Source: Schlesneria paludicola DSM 18645 (lineage in GTDB: Bacteria > Planctomycetota > Planctomycetia > Planctomycetales > Planctomycetaceae). Taken from it: 64,000 nucleotides of DNA. A model generated the notes under the pieces. The model was not told where the DNA came from and made no database searches. It saw nothing but the letters and a program-made list of their open reading frames with translations. The stretch spans positions 16,084 through 80,083 of the forward strand of contig CAMAYU010000004.1 of assembly GCA_945862235.1 (NCBI GenBank), given 5' to 3'. This document shows, piece after piece, positions 56,529 to 64,000 of this stretch; position 1 is the first letter of the stretch, and each line of letters starts with the position of its first letter. The translations under genes were made by a program, and so were the position numbers.

Positions 56529-57653
56529 TTACGACGTGAGGACCGGCAGTCTCACGCTGCGGAGGCGTTCCTCTTCGCTGGTCGGTTCACTGACATCCGG
56601 CTCGGACGACGAAGGCTCATCGGGAGGAAGGGTCTCGCGGCCGGGACCGAACATCGTCAGCCAAGCCGTTCGCGAGAAGGCTTTCACTGAACCGAACGTC
56701 GCCGCGACGGCGGTCGCTTCGTAGCCGCAGTGGACCATGCAGTCGGCACACTTCGGATTGCCGCTCGACTGGCCGTACTTCGACCAGTCGGTCGTGTCGA
56801 GCAGCTCTTGAAAGGTCGCTGTGTAGCCTTCGTTCAACAGGTAGCACGGTCGCTGCCAGCCGAAGAGGTTGTAGGCGGGCATCCCCCACGGCGTGCATTC
56901 GAGTTTCCACTTCCCTTTGAGGAACTCCAAGAACAGCGGTGAGAGATTGAATTTCCAAGCCTGCTTCGCGTTGCCAAGGATGCGACGGAAGAGGTTCACC
57001 GTTTGATTGCGGTGCAGGAACAACTCTTGACTGGGAGCTTTCTCGTACGGATAGCCGGGCGAGATCATCATCCCTTCGACGCCGAAGCCCATCATGTCGT
57101 CGAACATCTGTCGCATGGCTTGCGGATCGGCGTTGTTGTAGACGGTGGTGTTCGTTGTGACGCGGAAGCCGCGCGCGACGGCCGCTTTGATCGCACTGAC
57201 CGCCACGTCGTAGACCCCTTCGCGACAGACGGCGAAGTCGTGCTCTTCCTTCGGCCCGTCGATGTGGATCGAGAACGACAGGTACTTCGACGGCGTGAAC
57301 TTATCGAGGTACTTCTCCAACAAGATCGCGTTCGTGCAGAGATAGACGTACTTCTTGCGTGCGACCAGCCCCGCCACGATCTCTTCGATCTGAGGATGCA
57401 GCAGCGGTTCGCCGCCGGGGATCGAGACCATCGGCACGCCGCACTCTTCGACCGCGTGGAAGCATTGCTCAGGAGTGAGATTGCGGCGGAGAACTTCGGC
57501 CGGGTGCTGAATCTTCCCGCAGCCGGCACACGCCAAGTTGCAGCGGAACAGCGGCTCCAGCATGAGCACCAGCGGGTAACGCTTCACGCCTCGCAGCTTC
57601 TTGCCGAGGACATAACTCGCCACCGTCCACATCTGCGAAACCGGCACACCCAT
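56529..57653 (-). CDS. hpnH: HpnH-like radical SAM protein
   Basis: 374 residues. The radical SAM cysteines are in FRCNLACAGCGK, with PGGEPLLHP and a SPASM-like region (CADCMVHCGYEATA) towards the C-terminus. Sequence and length match HpnH, which adds adenosine to hopene in extended-hopanoid synthesis. No other hopanoid gene is in the window, so the pathway is inferred. ATG at 57653 (MGVPVSQMWTVASYVLGKKL) with AGGGAG about 7 nt upstream. A 20-codon upstream extension is not conserved-looking. Ser/Glu/Pro-rich tail of about 40 residues after the conserved region. Confidence 0.9.
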   Translation of the reverse strand: MGVPVSQMWTVASYVLGKKLRGVKRYPLVLMLEPLFRCNLACAGCGKIQHPAEVLRRNLTPEQCFHAVEECGVPMVSIPGGEPLLHPQIEEIVAGLVARKKYVYLCTNAILLEKYLDKFTPSKYLSFSIHIDGPKEEHDFAVCREGVYDVAVSAIKAAVARGFRVTTNTTVYNNADPQAMRQMFDDMMGFGVEGMMISPGYPYEKAPSQELFLHRNQTVNLFRRILGNAKQAWKFNLSPLFLEFLKGKWKLECTPWGMPAYNLFGWQRPCYLLNEGYTATFQELLDTTDWSKYGQSSGNPKCADCMVHCGYEATAVAATFGSVKAFSRTAWLTMFGPGRETLPPDEPSSSEPDVSEPTSEEERLRSVRLPVLTS

Positions 57654-57846
57654 CGAATCGCTCCCTGACTCACAAGACTGATCGCATCTGCCCGGCATCC
57701 CTGCCGACACCTAGCACGGGGAGTGTGTATCAACTTCCCAAACGACTGTCAGCCCCGGCTCGCCACCTCGATCAATACTCTTCGGGCCTGAGCGTGGGGT
57801 ATAAGTCGCCGCATTGCGTATCGGCCTTTCTGCTGAGTGGTGTGTT

Positions 57847-60228
57847 ATGTCTTCGGTTCCGACTTCCTTTCTATTCGCCTTTGGATTTGGCAGCCCCTTG
57901 CTGTTGTGGGGGATGGCGTTCGGGGGCATCCCCGTTCTCATTCATCTGCTGCACAAGCGGCGGTATGTCGAGTTGCCGTGGGCGGCGATGCGGTTTCTGA
58001 TCGCGGCGACGAAGAAGCAGTCGCGGCGGATGCGGCTCGAACAGGTTCTGCTGTTGATCGTGCGAACGTTGATTCTGCTGTTGATCGCGGTGGCGTTGGC
58101 TCGCCCCTCGGCCGAGACGCTAGGGGAGTACTTTCGGGCGGAAGGGCCGCGGCATCGGATCGTCGTGGTCGATGCGACGTTCAGCATGAGCTATGCGGCG
58201 GGAGAGCGGAGCCACCTCGATCGGGCGAAGGACTTGGCGAAGCAAGTCGTCCACGCGACGAAGCAAGGGGACGCGACCAACCTCGTCCGGCTGAGTGACT
58301 CGTCCCCGCACGTCATCGTGCGACGACCTGCCTTTCAACCGGCGGCGGTTCTCGAAGAGATCGAACAGCTCGTTCAGCTCGATGAGCGGGTTGATGTTTC
58401 GGTCGTACTCAAAGAGATTGAAGAACTGCTCTCGCTCGCACCGGAGATCACTCGCAAAGAGATCGTGTTCATCACCGACTTGCAGGCGGCGGCGTGGTCT
58501 CCCGGAGACTCGACCGAAGCCACGCGCGTTCGCTCGGCACTCAAGAAACTTTCGGATCGTGCGAAGCTGACGTTCCTCGACGTGGGTGAACCGGGAGCGG
58601 CGAACGTCGCAGTGACAAACCTGCGAACGGACGGTGGCTTCGCGCTGTCGGGGCGCAGTCTGCCGCTGACCGCGACGCTGCGAAACTTCTCGACGAGCGG
58701 TGCGGTCGGCCAACTGGTCGAGCTGTTCGTCGATGATCGTCTGACCGACACCAAGCGTGTCGATCTTCCCGCCGCGACCGATGTCCGCGTCGATTTCGCA
58801 CCGGCGTTTGCGAGCGGTGAGCATCGCGTGGAGGTGCGACTTAAACCGGACAGCCTGCGTGCGGATGACTCGCGGCGACTGGTCATTCCCGTGCGAGACG
58901 AGTTGCAGGTGTTGCTCGTCAACGGCAAGCCGTCGGGCGAGGTGATGGGGAACGCGACCGACTTTCTGAAGCTGGCCCTCGCACCAGAACTGGCCAATCG
59001 CGCACTGGCCAGTCCGATCCGACCAACTGTCATTCGCGAGAGCGAACTCATCGGGACCGACCTCACGCGATTCGACTGCGTCTTCATCTGCAACGTCGCG
59101 TTGTTGACCGCGCGCGAGGCCGAGGTCTTGCGCGGCTATCTCGAAGCGGGAGGAGGCGTCGTCTTTTGCTTGGGCGATCAAGTCCGAGCCGACAACTACA
59201 ACGAGGTCGCGTTCGCAGTCACTGGTTTGAACGACAAACCGGGAGCTACGAAGCAGTCGCTCCTTCCCGCGAAGCTGATCGAGCGAGTCGGCGATGCGAA
59301 AAAGAAAGAAGTCTCGTTCGAGTTCGATGCGGGAGACTTCTCGCACCCGATCGTCCGTCCGTTTCAAGGCAACCCGGGCGCGGGACTCGAACTGACGAAG
59401 ACGTTTTCGTACTTCAAGACTGAGGTCTCGGAGGAACGCGGTGCGCGAGTGGCGTTGCGGTTCAGCAATGGCGACCCCGCGATCCTCGATGCGCCGTATG
59501 GTCGAGGCCGCGTGATCCTCATCACCACGTCGGTCGATCGCGAGTGGAGTACGTGGGCCGTGTGGGGACACAGCCTGATCCCGCTCATGCACGAGACGGT
59601 TTACTACGCGGTGTCAGGACGTTGGACTGACCGCGAGGTGTTGGTGGGGCAACCGTTGGTGAGTCACCTTCCGATCCGAGCAACCGACGTGACGGCAGTG
59701 CTGCAACTTCCCAGCGGCGAATCGCAGGCTCCTCACGCCACCGGTGACGGTCGCAGCGTGATCTCGGACCCGACAACGAAGTCCGGCTTTCACAAGCTGA
59801 CACTCGGCGCACCGATCGGTCGCACCGAGTGGTTCGCGGTGAATGTCGATCCGCAGGAAAGTGATCTGGCCACGCTGCGAGCCGACGATTTGAAGTCCGA
59901 CATCCTGCCGGGCGTTGAATTCTCGTACCAGACCGAGTGGACCGCGACGGCTCCGAGTGACACGACCGATGAGCCTCAAACGGTGCGCGTCGTCTCGACC
60001 GGCAGCGGCTTCTCGCGTGCATTGTTACTGGCCGCGTTCTGCTTGCTCATGGTGGAACTCCTCATGGCCTGGCACTTCGCCACGGGAGCAGTTTTGTTGA
60101 GCGGGCTGATTGCCATCTCTACCGCAGCTTGGGCGTGGACGACATCGCCCATTGCCGGTGCCATCTGCGTGATCGCGTTGGTGATCTTGGCGGGAGTGGC
60201 GTGGAAGAGGCGAAGCGTGGTGAAGTAA
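57847..60228 (+). CDS. BatA/VWA-type membrane protein
   Basis: 793 residues. Starts with the BatA N-terminal pattern FGSPLLLWGMAFGGIPVLIHLLHKRRY and a second helix (LEQVLLLIVRTLILLLIAVALARPS). A VWA-like domain follows (about 90-250: HRIVVVDATFSMSYAAGERS), where the MIDAS DxSxS is replaced by DATFS. A long periplasmic region includes a glutamine-amidotransferase-like fold (about 380-600). Two or three C-terminal helices end it. Members occur in MoxR-linked clusters, but no MoxR is here. Two GTG/ATG starts are possible; ATG at 57847 fits the family. Confidence 0.87.
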   Translation: MSSVPTSFLFAFGFGSPLLLWGMAFGGIPVLIHLLHKRRYVELPWAAMRFLIAATKKQSRRMRLEQVLLLIVRTLILLLIAVALARPSAETLGEYFRAEGPRHRIVVVDATFSMSYAAGERSHLDRAKDLAKQVVHATKQGDATNLVRLSDSSPHVIVRRPAFQPAAVLEEIEQLVQLDERVDVSVVLKEIEELLSLAPEITRKEIVFITDLQAAAWSPGDSTEATRVRSALKKLSDRAKLTFLDVGEPGAANVAVTNLRTDGGFALSGRSLPLTATLRNFSTSGAVGQLVELFVDDRLTDTKRVDLPAATDVRVDFAPAFASGEHRVEVRLKPDSLRADDSRRLVIPVRDELQVLLVNGKPSGEVMGNATDFLKLALAPELANRALASPIRPTVIRESELIGTDLTRFDCVFICNVALLTAREAEVLRGYLEAGGGVVFCLGDQVRADNYNEVAFAVTGLNDKPGATKQSLLPAKLIERVGDAKKKEVSFEFDAGDFSHPIVRPFQGNPGAGLELTKTFSYFKTEVSEERGARVALRFSNGDPAILDAPYGRGRVILITTSVDREWSTWAVWGHSLIPLMHETVYYAVSGRWTDREVLVGQPLVSHLPIRATDVTAVLQLPSGESQAPHATGDGRSVISDPTTKSGFHKLTLGAPIGRTEWFAVNVDPQESDLATLRADDLKSDILPGVEFSYQTEWTATAPSDTTDEPQTVRVVSTGSGFSRALLLAAFCLLMVELLMAWHFATGAVLLSGLIAISTAAWAWTTSPIAGAICVIALVILAGVAWKRRSVVK

Positions 60229-60496
60229 CCACGAGGTCGTTTCGTCGTCCTACTTGCTCCCGAAATGTTGCCAAGCGGCGCTGATGACAACCTCATTTTT
60301 CTGTCCGACATTTTTCTGTAGCCACTCTGTGTCTCACCCGTTTGAAGAGTTCAACAGAAAACTGTCGAACAGAACAATGAAGCGATGAAGGTTGCGGTGG
60401 TTGTGCTCCTCGGTGTTGTGCTACGAGTTCATTGTTTCCTGTTCTTTTCGTCGTCCACGTGGTTCATCGACGCACGCTTCGTCACGAGGTTCATCA

Positions 60497-61393
60497 ATGA
60501 CTCCCACACTCTTCTCGGTCAGTTACGCCGGATATTGGGGGCAGCATTGTCTCGGGCTGACCCCGTTTTTGGAGAAGGCGGCGGCGCTCGGATATCCCGC
60601 CGTCGAGATCGGCTGTAAGCGGCCGCATCTGTCAGTTCTCGACTACCCCGATGAAGCGTCGGTCAGCGAGATCAAAACGGCGGCCGATCGGCTGGGAATC
60701 GAGATCGCGACGCTGGCTGGCTACACCGACTTCACGGCCGGCTGGCTGGCGACCGAAGTTCCGTTCGTCGAGATGCAGGTGCTGTACGTTCGGCAGTTGG
60801 CTCGGTTGGCGAAGGCACTCGGCGCGAAGACCGTGCGCGTCTTCAGCGGCTATTTCACCCGACCGAACGACCATCAAAGCGACTGGCAGAAATGCGTCGT
60901 CGCCTTGCGCGAGGCAGCGGCCGTGACGGCGGAATTTGGCGTGACCCTCGGCTTGCAGAATCATCACGATGTCGGCGTCTCGTACGAAGGATTTGTCGAA
61001 CTGCTCGACGACGTGGACCATCCGAATCTCAAAGCGATGTTCGACCCGTGGTCGATCGCGCTGCATGGCAATGATGATCTGTATGCCGCCGCCAAACGAA
61101 TGGCTCCGCGCATGGTGCAGACGACGCTCGCGGACTACATCCGCATCGACCGGTTTCAATACCAGCCGTCGCTCATCAACTATCAAAAGATCGAGCCGCC
61201 CGTCGCGCGTGCCGTCCCACTCGGCGATGGGTTCCTCGATCTGGTCGCCTTTTTCGAGGGCCTCAAAGATGGCGGCTTCGACGGCCACATCGCCTATGAG
61301 ATTTGCTCGCCCATTCGCGGCGGAGGGAGTGAAGCGAACCTCGACGCGGCTGCGACGAGTGCCTTGGCCACGATCAAGCGGTTGTGGGGGTGA
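60497..61393 (+). CDS. Sugar phosphate isomerase/epimerase-like TIM barrel
   Basis: 298 residues of the AP-endonuclease-2/xylose-isomerase-like superfamily. Metal-site residues are plausible at E in YPAVEIGC, H in LGLQNHHDVG, D/H in LKAMFDPWSIALHGND and E in IAYEICSPIRGGG. The start MTPTLFSVSYAGYWGQ has GAGG about 8 nt upstream. The frame before it (60392-60496) is not conserved-looking. Likely acts on a sugar or inositol derivative. Substrate unknown. The 268-bp gap after the VWA gene shows nothing else. Confidence 0.88.
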   Translation: MTPTLFSVSYAGYWGQHCLGLTPFLEKAAALGYPAVEIGCKRPHLSVLDYPDEASVSEIKTAADRLGIEIATLAGYTDFTAGWLATEVPFVEMQVLYVRQLARLAKALGAKTVRVFSGYFTRPNDHQSDWQKCVVALREAAAVTAEFGVTLGLQNHHDVGVSYEGFVELLDDVDHPNLKAMFDPWSIALHGNDDLYAAAKRMAPRMVQTTLADYIRIDRFQYQPSLINYQKIEPPVARAVPLGDGFLDLVAFFEGLKDGGFDGHIAYEICSPIRGGGSEANLDAAATSALATIKRLWG

Positions 61394-61516
61394 CGGCCTG
61401 CCGAAGAACGTAGGGTAAGCGTCTCGCTCGCCCGTCAAGCCGTTGAAAGAGGGGCCAGCCAGAAAAACGCAGAGATCAGGCACCGCCATCGCCCCTTGGT
61501 GAGCCGGGTGCCGTGA

Positions 61517-61696
61517 GGCCAATGGCACTCACTTTGTCATTCACCCCGTGAGCGGCACGGCGCTAGCCGCCGGTTCGTTGCTTGGAAACACAACTCCATC
61601 CACCGGCGGCTAGCGCCGTGCCGCTCAAAGTGAGTGCCATTGGCCGTAAGGCCCCGGACCTTTTTTCGAAAAGTCCGGGGCCTTACGGCCAATGGC
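61517..61696. repeat. Nested and adjacent palindromic elements
   Basis: Outer arms 61517-61535 (GGCCAATGGCACTCACTTT) and 61627-61645 flank an inner palindrome with 25-bp arms 61550-61574 and 61602-61626 (GAGCGGCACGGCGCTAGCCG..., exact). The outer right arm also begins a third hairpin, 61637-61660 with 61673-61696 (TTGGCCGTAAGGCCCCGGAC). That hairpin is related to the element at 32479-32553. Confidence 0.88.
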
Positions 61697-61748
61697 TCAC
61701 GAAGCGTGCCTCATCAATGACCGCGCGAGGTTCAAACGATACGTCTCG

Positions 61749-62780
61749 TTACAACCTTGGTCGCTTTCGCAGGACGAAGACTCCGGCGGCGAGTAGCTCC
61801 GAAGCGAACCAGACCATGCGCAGGAGTCCTGCCGCAACAACCGCTTGAGCCACACCAATGGGGGGCTGGTCCTTCAGCATCTCGACGAGCAGCCACTCGC
61901 GCACGCCAAGTCCTCCCGGCGCGATCAGGATCACGAACCCGCCGACGTTCGAGACGCAGACGCTGGCCAGCCAGATCGGGAAGAGGGCGAGATCGAACGG
62001 GCGGTTCGAGACCGCTTGCAAGGTGCAGCCCAAGCTGGCCGCATGACACAGCCAACCGAGCGTCGTGATGAATGCTCCTTGCACCATGAGACTCGCGGTG
62101 AACGGCGGCGGTGCGGCACTGTTCGAGTCGCGCGGCAAAGCCTTCCGTCCGACGAACGTGAAGAGCCACGCACTGAATGGCGTGACAGCGACGGTCGCCA
62201 CCAACACGATCACGGGCAGCAGCCAGACTTGCTGGCGCAGCCCCTGCACCGCGAGCGGCAACTGTTGCCAGTAAACGGCTGGCATTGCGACGGGAGCCAG
62301 TGCGACGGCCAGCGCCGCACCGGACCACATGAACATGAGTGTCTCATACGCGGCGGTCACCCCCGCGAAGACCGGGTTCGCTCCCGCCTCCTTCAGCATC
62401 GTGCCGCGCATCACCAAGACGAGGGCTTTCCCCGGCAGATACTTTCCCATGTGACCGATGTAGTACGCGCGTGTGGCGTCGTACCAACCGACCTTCTGGT
62501 GCATCCGCTTCAGCATCGCCCGCCAGAACCAGACCGATGGCATCCAACCGACGAGGTACAGCGCGGCGGCTGGAACGAGCCAGCGTGCATCGACGCGCAA
62601 GTCAGTCTTGGGGCTGTTCCGCCACAAGTCGATTGCACGTTTCCCAACGAACAGCATGACGACAATGAACAGCCCCCACTTCAAATAGGGCCAGATGCGC
62701 CGCTGTAACGTTTTGGGAGTGACCGGTGATTCGGCGGTGACAGCCATCGGACTGGTCTTGATTGCAGAGTGGTCGTCCAT
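61749..62780 (-). CDS. LPG-synthase TM-region / UPF0104-type membrane protein
   Basis: 343 residues, about eight helices. The family's motifs are ATRAYYIGHMGKYLPGKALVLVMRGTMLKEAG and VILIAPGGLGVREWLLVEML, seen in the lysylphosphatidylglycerol synthase transmembrane region (PF03706). That fold acts as a lipid flippase or glycolipid-related membrane protein. The catalytic aminoacyl transferase domain is absent, so it does not make LPG itself. Weak ribosome-binding site before the ATG. Opposite in direction to the neighbouring isomerase gene. Confidence 0.88.
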   Translation of the reverse strand: MDDHSAIKTSPMAVTAESPVTPKTLQRRIWPYLKWGLFIVVMLFVGKRAIDLWRNSPKTDLRVDARWLVPAAALYLVGWMPSVWFWRAMLKRMHQKVGWYDATRAYYIGHMGKYLPGKALVLVMRGTMLKEAGANPVFAGVTAAYETLMFMWSGAALAVALAPVAMPAVYWQQLPLAVQGLRQQVWLLPVIVLVATVAVTPFSAWLFTFVGRKALPRDSNSAAPPPFTASLMVQGAFITTLGWLCHAASLGCTLQAVSNRPFDLALFPIWLASVCVSNVGGFVILIAPGGLGVREWLLVEMLKDQPPIGVAQAVVAAGLLRMVWFASELLAAGVFVLRKRPRL

Positions 62781-62954
62781 GACACAGAGACTTCTCGTGA
62801 GGAATGAAGAGGCAAGTCGCTCACATTGCTCACGGACATCTAACAGGTGAGCTGTTTGAAGTCAGCCCCGTGTGTCGTTTGCAGACCCACACCAACCCGC
62901 AGCGTGAGCAAGGGCGAAGGAACAGGCTTGCAATCCCCCCGATGAAGAAGGCTC

Positions 62955-63021
62955 GATCAGCTGCCGGGCGCTAGCCCCGGCTTGGATGACACAAACCGGG
63001 GCTAGCGCCCGGCAGCTGATC
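62955..63021. repeat. Perfect 26-bp palindrome
   Basis: GATCAGCTGCCGGGCGCTAG... (62955-62980) is exactly complementary to 62996-63021, loop 15 nt. It contains the GGCGCTAGCCCC core also seen at 63458-63550 and, diverged, in the nested elements. Confidence 0.92.
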
Positions 63022-63070
63022 GGGAAATTATTGCGAGCCAATTCTCAAGTCGATCGTGTCCTCGCTCGCG

Positions 63071-63330
63071 CGTTTTGAAGTTGCGTTTTTTGAGCCAAAT
63101 AGCGAACCAAGCCCCGTTGCACGTCGTCCCGCCCCCGCCGACCGCGCGTCGGTGGAGCGATCATTGGCAACTATTCGTCCCGATTTGAATCGCCTCGCCC
63201 CCGCCGAGCTTGTCTCGATCGGGGCCCGAGCCTCACTTTGTTGTCGTTTCTAGCGGTCAAAATCATGGCTTCCACCGACGCGCGGTCGGTGGGGAGCCTT
63301 CCCGGAATCGAAACAGCGCAACTTCAAAAC
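63071..63330. repeat. Diffuse inverted repeats in a gene-free stretch
   Basis: Two pairs share the region. TTTTGAAGTTGCG (63073-63085) pairs with 63318-63330, and GCCGACCGCGCGTCGGTGG (from 63138) with a near-complement at 63268-63289. Together they form one large imperfect stem. No gene seen. Confidence 0.65.
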
Positions 63331-63457
63331 TTGCGCTTCGGGTTGGTGAGAACCAAAGAAGACGTAACCGACAGAAGTCCGAATTAGGTGAGCCGGGCGG
63401 CGTAAGCCCAATGGCACTCACTTTAGGAACGGACTTCCCGAAGTGAAACAGGCTGCT

Positions 63458-63550
63458 ATCAGCCGCAGGGCGCTAGCCCCGGTTTGTGTTACCCAAACTT
63501 CCCTTCCTTCCCGAAGTCATCCAAACCGGGGCTAGCGCCCTGCGGCTGAT
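63458..63550. repeat. Perfect 29-bp palindrome
   Basis: Arms 63458-63486 (ATCAGCCGCAGGGCGCTAGC...) and 63522-63550 are complementary, loop 35 nt. Same core as 62955-63021. Flanked on the right by GATCGGGAAGTGATTGCGA, which also follows (as GATCGGGAAATTATTGCGA) the 62955 copy. Confidence 0.92.
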
Positions 63551-63644
63551 CGGGAAGTGATTGCGACCCCGTTCCGAAGGACGGTCAGCGGCCTACCGTC
63601 TGCTCCAAAAACATCCCGGCAGTTTTCCGTGAAAAATTGGCGAT

Positions 63645-63961
63645 GAGCAACAACGTGAGCACATCGTCCGACTGCATGACCAACTCGCCCGACAGACTGG
63701 CCGCTCCGACCGACTTGATGACTGTCTCATCTCACTTGATGACTGTCCCGTCTCACTTGATGGCCGTGTCGTCCCACTTCTCGGGCACCTCGGGCGGCCC
63801 GAGATACTAAAAATGTCGTCCGACATGCCCAAGGAGCCGTCCGATGTCACCAAAAAGTGACCCGAGGGACTCAGGAAGTCGTCCGACACGCTCAAGGAGC
63901 CGCCCGAGTGACACAAAAAGTCACCCGAGACGCTCATAAAGTCGCCCGAGAAAAACACGGA
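63645..63961. repeat. 21-bp degenerate tandem repeats, about 15 units
   Basis: Eight head-to-tail units (63645-63812), then, after a 2-nt slip, seven more (63815-63961). Units typically start G[TC]C(C)GA. In the second block every unit has CGA at positions 7-9. Read in plus-strand frame they are seven-residue repeats (VVRHAQG, AARVTQK, VTRDAHK). The frame differs between the two blocks and has no clear start. The block ends at the window edge region. Confidence 0.85.
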
Positions 63962-64000
63962 CACGACTGGTACGACGAGAGTTAGGAACGGGAGCGCAAT

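Noticed and set aside
58120..59592. 490-codon minus-strand frame opposite the BatA/VWA gene
   Set aside because: Shadow of the plus-strand gene, with no start site and Arg-rich composition.
63593..63964. 123-codon minus-strand frame in the 21-bp repeats
   Set aside because: It is simply the tandem repeat read in one frame. The 2-nt slip and lack of a ribosome-binding site argue against a gene.

Overview
The window reads as a chromosome segment of a member of Planctomycetota. The evidence is a PSCyt1/DUF1549/DUF1553 (PSD1) cytochrome protein, very large ABC-2 permeases with extra C-terminal domains, a BatA/VWA membrane protein, a Rieske protein with a long Ala/Pro-rich N-terminus, a giant multiheme cytochrome with a PDZ domain, and high GC coding bias. 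I would not go below phylum/class. No tRNA, rRNA, CRISPR array, integrase or transposase was recognised.

Layout. 0.1-6.5 kb (minus strand): rplU with a clear terminator, RNase G/E, and a regulatory-type PTS block (EI, HPr, a type-2 EIIA) next to the ribosome hibernation factor hpf. 6.8-28.8 kb (minus strand): a largely colinear respiratory block. In transcription order it has an unusual Rieske protein, split cytochrome b, an octaheme PDZ cytochrome, a cupredoxin-like lipoprotein, a diheme cytochrome c, oxidase subunits II and I, heme A synthase, heme O synthase, subunits III and IV, an ABC ATPase/permease pair, SCO1, DUF420, a CPMCK membrane protein and a small lipoprotein. This is enough for a quinol:cytochrome c reductase plus an A2-type heme-copper oxidase and its assembly factors. 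29-34 kb: assorted genes (DUF4392, ECF sigma factor, 7Fe ferredoxin, rhodanese, a DapA-fold protein, a VapC-like toxin pair). 34.7-39.6 kb: a GntR-ABC ATPase-permease operon whose permease is cut by an in-frame TGA. 39.8-52.1 kb: a PQQ-propeller membrane protein, DNA polymerase I, a coiled-coil membrane protein, a TIGR04255-like protein and the PSD1 protein. 52.1-62.8 kb: a second ABC pair, an HpcH/HpaI aldolase, an HpnH-like radical SAM protein, the BatA/VWA protein, a sugar-phosphate isomerase-like TIM barrel and an LPG-synthase-type membrane protein.

The most distinctive signal is the repeats. Long palindromic elements (arms of 13 to 33 bp, many perfect) occupy many gene gaps, and two are nested one inside another. 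Members of the same kinds of element also lie in frame inside genes: four in the PSD1 gene plus an AT-rich one forming its signal peptide, two in the polA linker, one in the PQQ protein and one at the N-terminus of an ABC permease. A separate family of 21-bp (seven-codon) degenerate tandem repeats occurs at 9.4 kb and 63.6-64.0 kb.
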